A DNA stretch of 17,352 bases, from contig CAKPXN010000031.1 in the NCBI GenBank assembly GCA_934202095.1, positions 1 to 17,352 on the forward strand. Reading direction: 5' to 3'. The translations under genes and the position numbers were made by a program. The number at the start of each line of letters is the position of its first letter. Position 1 is the first letter of the stretch. This DNA comes from an uncultured Veillonella sp. (GTDB lineage Bacteria; Bacillota; Negativicutes; Veillonellales; Veillonellaceae). The notes under the pieces are model-generated. The model was given only the letters and a program-made list of their open reading frames with translations, did not search any database and was not told the DNA's origin. Below are positions 6,945 to 12,501 of this stretch, piece after piece.

Positions 6945-8249
6945 TTACAGAATATCAATATATTCGCTATTCAAAGCCTTATTCATGCTACGAACAGCAC
7001 AGAATTTACCACACATACTACAAGTTTCACTATGCCCCTCCTCTGGAGCTCGGCTTTCACGAATATTGCGAGCACGTTCAGGATCAAGTGCACACGCATA
7101 TTGCGCCTCCCAATCTAGTACGCGTCTAGCATCAGCCATCGCATCATCCTTATCACGGGCACCTGGTATGCCACGTGCTATATCCGCTGCATGGGCTGCT
7201 ATTTTGAAAGCCATAATACCTTCTTTCACATCGTCTGCATTAGGCAATGCCAAATGCTCTGCCGGCGTTACATAACAAAGAAAGGACGCCCCATGCATGC
7301 CCGCCACGGCACCGCCAATGGCAGCTGTTATATGATCATAGCCAGGTGCAATATCTGTCACCAATGGGCCTAACACATAAAACGGAGCTCCGCCACATAG
7401 CGTTTCCTCAATTTCCATATTCGCTTGAATTTGGTTAAGTGGCACATGACCTGGGCCTTCAATAATCACTTGCACACCTTTAGCTCGAGCGCGTTTAGTC
7501 ATTTCACCAAGACGTACCAGTTCTTCAATTTGACATACATCCGTAGCATCTGCTAAACACCCTGGTCGACATGCATCGCCTAAAGAAATAGTTACATCAT
7601 ACTCACGGCAAATATCTAAAATATCATCAAAATGTTCATAGAATGGATTCTCCTTACCCGTCATGCTCATCCATGCAAAGATAAGACTACCACCACGGCT
7701 AACGATGTTGAGTCTACGTTTATGCTTTTTAATTTGCTCAATAGTTTGACGCGTAATACCACAATGTAAGGTTACAAAATCAACACCATCCGCTGCATGG
7801 AGACGGATAGTATCTAAGAAATCCTCAGCAGTAAGTTCTGCCAAATCCCGTTGATGATGTATAACGCTGTCATATACTGGTACAGTACCAATCATGGCTT
7901 TACATTCGCTAGTTAATTTTCGTCTAAAAATACGTGTATCACCATGAGTAGATAAATCCATAATCGATTCAGCACCAAGTTGAATCGCCCAATTTACCTT
8001 TTCTATTTCACTATCATAATCGGTAACGTCTCTGGATGTGCCAAGATTCACATTAATTTTTGTGCGCAATGCTTTACCGATGCCCTCTGGATCGATGCAA
8101 GTATGATTCTTATTACAGGGAATAACAACTTGTCCTAGAGCAACTAGCGCTCGCAATTGCTCTACATCCATGCGTTCCTTTTCTGCTACAATTTTCATCG
8201 CATCCGTAACAAAGCCTTTTTGTGCGGCTTCCAATTGAGTGTAAAACAT
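6945..8249 (-). CDS. thiC: Phosphomethylpyrimidine synthase ThiC
   Basis: A 434-residue radical SAM enzyme converting aminoimidazole ribotide to HMP-phosphate for thiamine synthesis. Recognisable blocks are NVNLGTSRDVTDYDSEIEKV, THGDTRIFRRKL, EGPGHVPLNQIQANM and the C-terminal cluster-binding CSMCGKFC (C410, C413, C417). The cluster motif is C-x2-C-x3-C, one residue shorter than the C-x2-C-x4-C of E. coli ThiC; this looks like the short clostridial/archaeal form. It lacks the long N-terminal domain of proteobacterial ThiC. The start at 8249 follows AGGAGG seven bases upstream; the alternative upstream start at 8291 lies inside the riboswitch terminator and is rejected. Regulated by the TPP riboswitch directly upstream. 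No other thi gene is in the window and no clear terminator follows it before sod. Confidence 0.95.
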   Translation of the reverse strand: MFYTQLEAAQKGFVTDAMKIVAEKERMDVEQLRALVALGQVVIPCNKNHTCIDPEGIGKALRTKINVNLGTSRDVTDYDSEIEKVNWAIQLGAESIMDLSTHGDTRIFRRKLTSECKAMIGTVPVYDSVIHHQRDLAELTAEDFLDTIRLHAADGVDFVTLHCGITRQTIEQIKKHKRRLNIVSRGGSLIFAWMSMTGKENPFYEHFDDILDICREYDVTISLGDACRPGCLADATDVCQIEELVRLGEMTKRARAKGVQVIIEGPGHVPLNQIQANMEIEETLCGGAPFYVLGPLVTDIAPGYDHITAAIGGAVAGMHGASFLCYVTPAEHLALPNADDVKEGIMAFKIAAHAADIARGIPGARDKDDAMADARRVLDWEAQYACALDPERARNIRESRAPEEGHSETCSMCGKFCAVRSMNKALNSEYIDIL

Positions 8250-8292
8250 AATATGTCCTCCTATTGAATAAAACCTTTTAGCTTTGTACACA

Positions 8293-8329
8293 AGAAAAAG
8301 GGTATCGATATAATATGATCGATACCCTT
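8293..8329 (-). terminator. Terminator of the TPP riboswitch expression platform
   Basis: A perfect 12-bp stem (8298-8309 with 8318-8329, 8-base loop) followed on the minus strand by a T run. It sits just after the aptamer and before the thiC Shine-Dalgarno, so the riboswitch most likely acts by premature termination when TPP is bound. Confidence 0.85.
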
Positions 8330-8340
8330 GAATGGTTTTG

Positions 8341-8427
8341 CGTGCTTCCTACGCGGGCATGATCCCGATCAGGTCAAAGGTCAGGTGCTAACAGCCCTTT
8401 CTCAGCCTATCTCATAGGCTCCCTTGC
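8341..8427 (-). ncRNA. TPP riboswitch (THI element)
   Basis: The minus strand shows the thi-box landmarks in order: GGGAGCC then GGCTGAGA around 8424-8399, then ACCTTTGACCTGATC (8379-8365) and ATGCCCGCGTAGGAAG (8360-8345). Size and position before thiC are typical. It binds thiamine pyrophosphate and turns thiC off. Confidence 0.95.
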
Positions 8428-8451
8428 ATACTCTGCTATGTAATTGTGTAT

Positions 8452-8480
8452 AGCATATCACTATTTAACTAATATTTCAA
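8452..8480 (-). promoter_or_regulatory. Promoter of the riboswitch-thiC transcript
   Basis: TTGAAA (8475-8480), a 17-base spacer and TATGCT (8452-8457) preceded by TGA, giving an extended -10. Transcription would begin near 8445, just ahead of the aptamer. Confidence 0.55.
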
Positions 8481-8492
8481 TCTATACCTCTA

Positions 8493-9038
8493 TTACAAAT
8501 CATTAGCTACTTCAATCTGACATTGACGCATAGTTAATAATGCTGCTTCATGGCTTTCCTCAGTAACTCCTGCACAGCAATTAGGATCTACATGAATAGG
8601 AACCTCTGGCAAGCCAGCTTTCAACAATATGGCATTCGACACAACGCACACATCTGTGCAAACACCGACTAAAGTTATGCTTTCAATAGGCTCTGCTGTA
8701 TTCATCCCTTGTAAACGCGTAACTAATTCAGAGGATCCAAAATTAGGTTTATCAATGATAAAGTACGGATGGATGGTATTGCGCTTTTCTGCGGCCGTGA
8801 TGAGGCTCTCCATAATTTGCCAACCAATCGTGTCTTTCACACAATGCACAACCGGTAAATGCCGACCTTCTTGGCTTTCAAGATAATTAGTATCGTGAGT
8901 ATCCCGTGTAAAAATAATAGGACCATCAAAGGATGCGATTTTTTGACGTACATTATCCACAATGGCCTGCGCCTGCGGAGAACCAAGAGATCCATCCACA
9001 AAATCATGTTGCATATCAATTACGACTAAAACGTTCAT
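8493..9038 (-). CDS. Isochorismatase-family cysteine hydrolase, probable nicotinamidase
   Basis: A 181-residue cysteine hydrolase. The catalytic triad of the family is visible as D8 (VVIDMQHDFV), K97 (IDKPNFGS) and C131 (VGVCTDVCVV). An RDTHD segment at 45-49 occupies the place of the metal-binding residues of nicotinamidases, but the full Asp/His metal set is not obvious. Nicotinamide to nicotinate conversion (NAD salvage) is the most likely activity; another amidase or isochorismatase-like role is possible. It starts three bases after the stop of pgpA, with which it must be co-transcribed. No terminator of its own is seen, so its transcript should run into the TPP riboswitch. Confidence 0.75.
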   Translation of the reverse strand: MNVLVVIDMQHDFVDGSLGSPQAQAIVDNVRQKIASFDGPIIFTRDTHDTNYLESQEGRHLPVVHCVKDTIGWQIMESLITAAEKRNTIHPYFIIDKPNFGSSELVTRLQGMNTAEPIESITLVGVCTDVCVVSNAILLKAGLPEVPIHVDPNCCAGVTEESHEAALLTMRQCQIEVANDL

Positions 9039-9041
9039 GTT

Positions 9042-9554
9042 CTATCCCTCCACAACGACATGGTGCACCCGATTTGGCGTGTTATGCGCAATGCGACCCG
9101 CTGCAGCAGCCGCCACGGCACCAACTAAATCATCAAGAAATGTATTACAGTGACTATCAACCTTGCTATCAAGATTTTCAATAATACCCGGTTTTACCTT
9201 ATCAATATAGCCATAGTTCGTAAATCCAATAGATCCGTATAAATTCACAATGGATAGGGCGAGGATTTCATCAATACCAAACAACGCTTCATCACGAGTC
9301 ATAATGCTTTGTAGTGGCTCAGATAATTTCTTCTCCTCTGCCAATCTATCCAATTCTATACCCGTAATGATGGCATTTTGCGTTTCCCGTTTTTCAAGTA
9401 CAGCCTGTACACTCTCTACGCACTCATCCATCGTCAAATCAGGAATATACGGCTGTTGAATCATCATCACAATATCTGCAATATCCTGAACGGTAACGCC
9501 TCGCTCATTTAATAAATTATACGTACACGCCTTTAATTCCTCCTGAGATATCAT
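9042..9554 (-). CDS. pgpA: Phosphatidylglycerophosphatase A-type protein (YutG-like)
   Basis: A 170-residue protein resembling the B. subtilis YutG branch of the PgpA family, which removes phosphate from phosphatidylglycerophosphate. The conserved segments are LLNERGVTVQDIADIV (14-29), DEILALSIVNLYGSIGFTNY (95-114), GYIDKVKPGI (115-124) and the acidic TFLDDLVGAVAAAAAGRIAH near the C-terminus. Like other YutG-type members it lacks obvious transmembrane helices and appears soluble. GAGGAG precedes the ATG. It is the first gene of a two-gene operon with the isochorismatase-family hydrolase; a functional tie between the two is not obvious. Confidence 0.8.
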   Translation of the reverse strand: MISQEELKACTYNLLNERGVTVQDIADIVMMIQQPYIPDLTMDECVESVQAVLEKRETQNAIITGIELDRLAEEKKLSEPLQSIMTRDEALFGIDEILALSIVNLYGSIGFTNYGYIDKVKPGIIENLDSKVDSHCNTFLDDLVGAVAAAAAGRIAHNTPNRVHHVVVEG

Positions 9555-9590
9555 AATTGCTCCTCAAAATTATACAACTTTACGTAACAC

Positions 9591-9607
9591 ATTATACCTT
9601 GATTATA
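9591..9607 (-). promoter_or_regulatory. Tandem -10 boxes upstream of pgpA
   Basis: Two perfect TATAAT hexamers on the minus strand (9602-9607 and 9591-9596) lie 37-53 bases before the pgpA start. No clear -35 is seen because the phnA terminator adjoins. Confidence 0.45.
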
Positions 9608-9612
9608 GCACG

Positions 9613-9647
9613 AAAAAATCCCCACCGACGTTCTATCGGTAGGGATT
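9613..9647 (-). terminator. Terminator of phnA
   Basis: AATCCCCACCGA (9617-9628) pairs with TCGGTAGGGATT (9636-9647) with one mismatch and a 7-base loop. On the minus strand a run of six T follows. It starts seven bases after the phnA stop. Confidence 0.85.
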
Positions 9648-9653
9648 CCATGA

Positions 9654-9998
9654 TTAGATTTTCTTAACCATTTCAGATTTTAATGCCATTGCACCAAAGC
9701 CATCGATTTTGCAATCGATATCGTGGCCATCGCTCGCATCAGAAATGAGGCGAATGTTTTTAACACGCGTACCTTGTTTCAATACGCCAGCGCCTTTTAC
9801 TTTGAGGTCTTTTACAACAACAACGGTATCGCCATCAGCTAATTCATTGCCATTAGCATCGCGGATAATACCGGCTTCTGCTGCAGCCGCAGCATCGGCA
9901 GCTGTCCATTCATGACCACACATAGGGCAGATGTACATATGACCATCTTCGTATGTGTATTCGTCGCCACATTTAGGGCAGTTAGGTAAATTTGCCAT
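9654..9998 (-). CDS. phnA: PhnA/YjdM zinc-ribbon protein
   Basis: A 114-residue protein with an N-terminal zinc ribbon ([26 protein letters not shown]8, C11, C25, C28) and the C-terminal PhnA domain ([16 protein letters not shown], then [20 protein letters not shown]). The name comes from its place near phosphonate genes in E. coli; that protein (YjdM) is not needed for phosphonate use and its role is unclear. An AAGGAG Shine-Dalgarno supports the start. It is monocistronic with tandem TATAAT boxes upstream and a strong terminator downstream. Confidence 0.93.
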   Translation of the reverse strand: MANLPNCPKCGDEYTYEDGHMYICPMCGHEWTAADAAAAAEAGIIRDANGNELADGDTVVVVKDLKVKGAGVLKQGTRVKNIRLISDASDGHDIDCKIDGFGAMALKSEMVKKI

Positions 9999-10032
9999 TT
10001 AGATCTCCTTTTTTTCACTACATAATGAAAGT

Positions 10033-10048
10033 ATTATACCATATTATA
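10033..10048 (-). promoter_or_regulatory. Tandem -10 boxes upstream of phnA
   Basis: Two perfect TATAAT hexamers on the minus strand (10043-10048 and 10033-10038), four bases apart, about 35-50 bases before the start. The -35 elements are poor (TTTCAT at best). Confidence 0.45.
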
Positions 10049-10108
10049 CCTATGATTATGAAAGCCTTATAGATTGGGCCTCGATGATCGATTTTGGTAT
10101 TCACAACA

Positions 10109-10477
10109 CTATTGTAAACTAAATTCAAAAGATACCGATACAGTTGTCGCCTTCTCGACACCAATATTACCTACATTCCATACTATATTTTTAGCAACCT
10201 GCACTAAGTCAAAATAAGCTGTATCATCAGATAGGTCCTGATTAGGTGTTAATTCAACAGAAATAATATTTCCTTGAGCATCAGTATTTATATCCAATGG
10301 AACCCTATATGGTCTAACGCCCATCTTTTTCATTACTTCAACAGGAATAAATTTCTGTTCTTCTATTTTGCCTACAAATGAGGAAAGAGCATCGCCATCT
10401 AGTTCTACATCATCTGCAAAAACATGTAAAGGACTTAAAGCAACTAACAATAAAAACAAACATATAACTCTAATCAT
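10109..10477 (-). CDS. Small exported protein with TonB C-terminal-like domain
   Basis: A 122-residue protein with a clear signal peptide (MIRVICLFLLLVALSPLHVFA, cleavage after residue 21). The mature part resembles the periplasmic C-terminal domain of TonB: a strand with DAQGNIISVEL (66-76), an alpha segment LVQVAKNIVW and a final strand TTVSVSFEFSL. Unlike TonB it lacks the N-terminal membrane anchor kept after processing and the proline-rich spacer, and no ExbB/ExbD is adjacent. It would be a free periplasmic protein, supporting a diderm cell. Function is unknown; a domain of this kind could bind a TonB box or another protein. The Shine-Dalgarno (GGTGA) is weak. Assignment to TonB-C is by motif pattern only. 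Confidence 0.65.
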   Translation of the reverse strand: MIRVICLFLLLVALSPLHVFADDVELDGDALSSFVGKIEEQKFIPVEVMKKMGVRPYRVPLDINTDAQGNIISVELTPNQDLSDDTAYFDLVQVAKNIVWNVGNIGVEKATTVSVSFEFSLQ

Positions 10478-10514
10478 AAACGTTCACCAATCATAACACA
10501 CAACACAATAGGTT

Positions 10515-10543
10515 CTATTAAGATATATTCTAGAGACTGTCAA
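10515..10543 (-). promoter_or_regulatory. Possible promoter of the TonB-C-like gene
   Basis: Perfect -35 TTGACA (10538-10543) on the minus strand, 17 bases before a poor -10 (TAATAG, 10515-10520). It lies within the left copy of the 20-nt direct repeat and may be a decayed copy of the promoter at 11036-11064. Confidence 0.3.
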
Positions 10544-10548
10544 TTTAC
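10529..10548 (+). repeat. Left copy of the 20-nt direct repeat flanking the toxin cassette
   Basis: TCTAGAGACTGTCAATTTAC; 19 of 20 bases match the copy at 11050-11069 in the same orientation, 521 bases away. Confidence 0.75.
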
Positions 10549-10562
10549 ATTTCTTATTTGAA

Positions 10563-10591
10563 TTGACTATATATATTAACCCCTTTATAAT
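10563..10591 (+). promoter_or_regulatory. Strong plus-strand promoter of the candidate antitoxin RNA
   Basis: TTGACT (10563-10568), exactly 17 bases, then TATAAT (10586-10591). No plus-strand open reading frame follows, so the product should be an RNA starting near 10598. Confidence 0.75.
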
Positions 10592-10597
10592 GTAATA

Positions 10598-10703
10598 AAG
10601 AGATAGCCAACGAGTGGTTCCGTTAGGCTCATCCCAAAACATTATAAAACATGCAGAAATGGCCTTTCGTTTTCAGCTACCAGTTGGTAACGAAGGGCTA
10701 TTT
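10598..10703 (+). ncRNA. Candidate antisense antitoxin RNA 1
   Basis: Roughly 105 nt from the promoter at 10563-10591 to a terminator-like hairpin. The 5' part can form a hairpin (AGCCAACG 10605-10612 with CGTT-A-GGCT 10621-10629). The 3' part is a 15-bp stem (10657-10671 with 10689-10703, two wobble pairs). The transcript is convergent with the small hydrophobic peptide gene and overlaps its last codons and 3' UTR, the arrangement of the txpA/RatA type I system. The 3' U tract is weak, so the exact end is uncertain. Confidence 0.55.
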
Positions 10704-10799
10704 GTCGTTATTACGACAAATCAGCACTATCAATGCTCCAAAGGAAATAACTACAGTTAACATCCCAAGGACAATCATAATGATTTCGTAGGCACTCAT
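10698..10799 (-). CDS. 33-residue hydrophobic peptide, type I toxin (holin-like/TxpA-type) candidate
   Basis: A small gene starting MSAYEIIMIVLGMLTVV and ending LIVLICRNNDK, with one transmembrane segment (about residues 6-28) and a charged C-terminus. The MS-x-YE-xx-M start and F/G-rich helix match the holin-like toxins of Firmicute type I toxin-antitoxin systems, which insert into the inner membrane. The Shine-Dalgarno (GGGGG, eight bases from ATG) can pair with an upstream CCCTT, a common feature of such toxins. A 7-bp hairpin (10701-10720) spans the stop region and a convergent RNA overlaps the 3' end. An in-frame ATG six codons upstream (10817) lacks its own Shine-Dalgarno. Family membership is by pattern only; no search was run. 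Confidence 0.72.
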   Translation of the reverse strand: MSAYEIIMIVLGMLTVVISFGALIVLICRNNDK

Positions 10800-10807
10800 A
10801 GGCTTCA

Positions 10808-10827
10808 CCCCCTTCATAGAAAAAGGG
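10808..10827 (-). promoter_or_regulatory. Hairpin sequestering the toxin Shine-Dalgarno
   Basis: On the minus strand CCCTT (10827-10823) pairs with AAGGG (10814-10810), the first part of the AAGGGGG ribosome-binding site, across an 8-base loop. An adjoining GGGCGCCC palindrome is at 10825-10832. Such pairing would keep toxin translation low. Confidence 0.4.
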
Positions 10828-10856
10828 CGCCCCAACCTCGTCGACTATCTTAATTA

Positions 10857-10862
10857 CATTAT
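10857..10862 (-). promoter_or_regulatory. Candidate -10 of the toxin gene
   Basis: Perfect TATAAT on the minus strand, about 58 bases before the toxin ATG. The best -35 at 17 bases (CTGAAT, 10880-10885) is poor. Confidence 0.4.
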
Positions 10863-10911
10863 ATGTCGAACTTATGTTTTATTCAGCAAATAATATTAAT
10901 ACAAACTAAGC

Positions 10912-11029
10912 CAAAAAATAAACCTAACGTTTAAGACTAAGTACAGCAATACTTAGACACGTTAGGTTTATCAAATTTCTCACATTTTGATGAGCCTAAC
11001 GCCTAGAACACGTTAACTGGCTCTTTTGT
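10912..11029 (-). ncRNA. Candidate small RNA 2 or attenuator leader upstream of the toxin
   Basis: About 115 nt on the minus strand from a strong promoter (11036-11064) to a strong intrinsic terminator. The 5' hairpin pairs GAGCC and TAACG (11023-11011) with CGTTA and GGCTC (11001-10992). The terminator is a perfect 12-bp stem (10960-10971 with 10918-10929) with an inner CTAAGTA/TACTTAG stem and a T run. The segment CGTTAGGCTCATC (11001-10989) is identical to 10621-10633 of RNA 1 in the same sense, so the two RNAs look related. No open reading frame with a ribosome-binding site lies in it. It could be a second antitoxin-like RNA or a leader that controls read-through to the toxin. Confidence 0.5.
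10916..10971 (-). terminator. Terminator of small RNA 2 and of the ECF gene transcript
   Basis: Perfect 12-bp stem ATAAACCTAACG/CGTTAGGTTTAT with a nested 7-bp stem, followed on the minus strand by a TTTTTT tract at 10913-10918. It would end the RNA from the promoter at 11036-11064 and any read-through from the S-component gene. Confidence 0.8.
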
Positions 11030-11035
11030 ACTTAT

Positions 11036-11064
11036 AGTATAAGATGAAATCTAAAGACTGTCAA
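11036..11064 (-). promoter_or_regulatory. Strong minus-strand promoter of small RNA 2
   Basis: Consensus TTGACA (11059-11064), 17 bases, then TATACT (11036-11041), starting five bases past the stop codon of the ECF S-component gene. Confidence 0.7.
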
Positions 11065-11069
11065 TTTAC
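11050..11069 (+). repeat. Right copy of the 20-nt direct repeat flanking the toxin cassette
   Basis: TCTAAAGACTGTCAATTTAC, 19/20 identical to 10529-10548. It reaches into the stop codon of the ECF gene and contains the -35 of the small RNA 2 promoter. Confidence 0.75.
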
Positions 11070-11566
11070 TACCCAAGGCGTTTGCGCAAAATCGCATAGA
11101 GAATCATGCTAACGATAACGCTCATAACGGCTTGAATGGTATTAGTCAAAATACTAGCAATGGCTACGCCAGGATCAAATACAAAATATTCGGCGATGAA
11201 GTAGCCTGCTACGATAATAATACCACCTACGATAGTTGCTACCAAGGCAGAGGTAGTTGTCTTATTGTTATAGACAGTACCGACAAGATAGCCTTCAATG
11301 CCTTTCACCACAAAGGTGATTGGTACAAAGACTGCGTAGCCGAGGAACAAATCAGCTAGCGCTGGGCCGATAGCACCAATATAGGCGCCATATTTTCGAC
11401 CTAATAGTAGAGCTGATGTCATAATAACGACATCTCCAACATTGAAATAGCCGCGTATGCCAGGTACTGGAATTTTCGTGTACATTGTAAGCAATGTAGC
11501 GAGGGCAATCAATACGGCTGTGAGTACTAACGCGGATGTAGTACTGCGGGTTTGAACGTGTTGCAT
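11069..11566 (-). CDS. ECF-type vitamin transporter S component
   Basis: A 165-residue, very hydrophobic membrane protein with about five to six transmembrane helices and the ECF S-component pattern IPVPGIRGYFNVGDVVIM (32-49), LLLGRKYGAYIGAIGPALADL (54-74) and FVVKGIEGYLVG (84-95). In the family, such proteins capture a vitamin and dock on a shared EcfAAT module encoded elsewhere. The substrate cannot be read from sequence; no riboswitch of a known type precedes it. AAGGAGG before the ATG supports the start. It is monocistronic with its own promoter at 11620-11648. Confidence 0.8.
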   Translation of the reverse strand: MQHVQTRSTTSALVLTAVLIALATLLTMYTKIPVPGIRGYFNVGDVVIMTSALLLGRKYGAYIGAIGPALADLFLGYAVFVPITFVVKGIEGYLVGTVYNNKTTTSALVATIVGGIIIVAGYFIAEYFVFDPGVAIASILTNTIQAVMSVIVSMILYAILRKRLG

Positions 11567-11579
11567 AGCGTCCTCCTTA

Positions 11580-11618
11580 TAAAAATATAGACATGTGAAT
11601 AATTACATCACATGCCTA
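11580..11618 (-). terminator. Hairpin with T run between the island and the ECF gene
   Basis: TAGACATGTGA (11588-11598) pairs with TCACATGCCTA (11608-11618), 11 bp with one wobble, followed on the minus strand by TATATTTTT. It fits as terminator of the immunity-like operon ending at 11659, but it also lies at the predicted 5' end of the ECF mRNA just before its Shine-Dalgarno. Confidence 0.6.
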
Positions 11619-11619
11619 T

Positions 11620-11648
11620 ACTATATACTTTTATAGTAACACCTGCAA
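11620..11648 (-). promoter_or_regulatory. Candidate promoter of the ECF gene
   Basis: TTGCAG (11643-11648), 17 bases, TATAGT (11620-11625) on the minus strand. Transcription would begin inside the following hairpin's 5' arm, giving a leader that opens with the stem-loop. Confidence 0.45.
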
Positions 11649-11658
11649 ATACAAGGAA

Positions 11659-12423
11659 TTAATTCTCATATAATTCCGGTCGTTCTAAAACTGTACCATA
11701 TTTTAATTTTGGTAGTTTAACGAATTCAGGATACAATTGCTTAACCTCTTTACAAGATCTTAATGTAAGATGTTCTAGATTGTTAAGTTCTAAAATGGGA
11801 GAGTAATCTTTATCTATCACCTTTGCCGTTAAAAAGCTAAAAAAGCGCAATTGTTTCATATGGCGTAAAAATCCTAATGATTGAACCTTAAGAATTTTAG
11901 GAGCTGCAAAATCCCCTTCTAAGGCGAGACTTTCAAGATGTTTCAGATTCGCTAATGGCATATAATCATCAATTTTTTGAAAGTTCTCAATCGACAGAGC
12001 CACTAAATTTTCTAATTTTGAAATAGGCTCTAAACTCGATACACTTCTACCGGATCCAATGTGTAAATATTCTAGTTCTTGTAAGTTCTCTAATTTTGAA
12101 ATATCTGGATAAACGCCCCATTTTATATGTAACCTTTTAAGTCTACGCTGAGCGCACACAGCATCAAATAACTCCTGTGGCATTCTTGTACAAAACATGA
12201 GCTCTGTAAAGGTATCTGGATGTTCAATAAAAAAACTACACCACTCCTGTAAAATACGTTTCTTATCTTTAGCAGAATAATCTCCATCGAGCTGTGTGCA
12301 ATTAATGATTAACTTATCTTCACCATCATATTCAGAGACCTCTACCACAGATTTAGGCCGTGCGTCATCCTTATGATAGTAGTCAAATCCGTATTTAATT
12401 TGCTTTCCCGTTAACACTGCCAT
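11659..12423 (-). CDS. Leucine-rich repeat protein, last gene of the immunity-like operon
   Basis: A 254-residue soluble protein. An N-terminal region (about 1-90, TQLDGDYSAKDKKRILQEWC) precedes roughly six LRR units from about 95 on, for example LKRLHIKWGVYPDISKLENL, LEYLHIGSG, LVALSIENF, LESLALEGDF, LEHLTLRSC. LRRs usually bind a protein partner. The start at 12423 is chosen because AGAGGA lies nine bases upstream; a longer reading beginning with TTG at 12489 has no ribosome-binding site. It follows the DUF1877 gene by 78 bases and precedes the operon's likely terminator at 11580-11618. An immunity role is inferred only from its neighbours. Confidence 0.75.
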   Translation of the reverse strand: MAVLTGKQIKYGFDYYHKDDARPKSVVEVSEYDGEDKLIINCTQLDGDYSAKDKKRILQEWCSFFIEHPDTFTELMFCTRMPQELFDAVCAQRRLKRLHIKWGVYPDISKLENLQELEYLHIGSGRSVSSLEPISKLENLVALSIENFQKIDDYMPLANLKHLESLALEGDFAAPKILKVQSLGFLRHMKQLRFFSFLTAKVIDKDYSPILELNNLEHLTLRSCKEVKQLYPEFVKLPKLKYGTVLERPELYEN

Positions 12424-12501
12424 GTTACAATTCCTCTTCTTCGCCAGTCGCATAATCAGTTTGGCCATAACTAGATTCATAGCCAACAAATTGTAACGAA
12501 C

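Noticed and set aside
6939..6975. Small inverted repeat GAATAT/ATATTC at the end of thiC
   Set aside because: It overlaps the thiC stop region, has a 6-bp AT-rich stem and no T run, so it is not a convincing terminator.
8250..8291. Longer thiC start at 8291
   Set aside because: The extra 14 codons fall across the riboswitch terminator and thiC ribosome-binding site; AGGAGG sits before the ATG at 8249.
10863..10934. 23-codon plus-strand open frame (ATG at 10863) considered as a second toxin
   Set aside because: No Shine-Dalgarno, no hydrophobic segment of membrane length, and it runs into the terminator stem of small RNA 2.
12424..12489. Longer LRR protein starting with TTG
   Set aside because: No ribosome-binding site; the ATG at 12423 has AGAGGA upstream.
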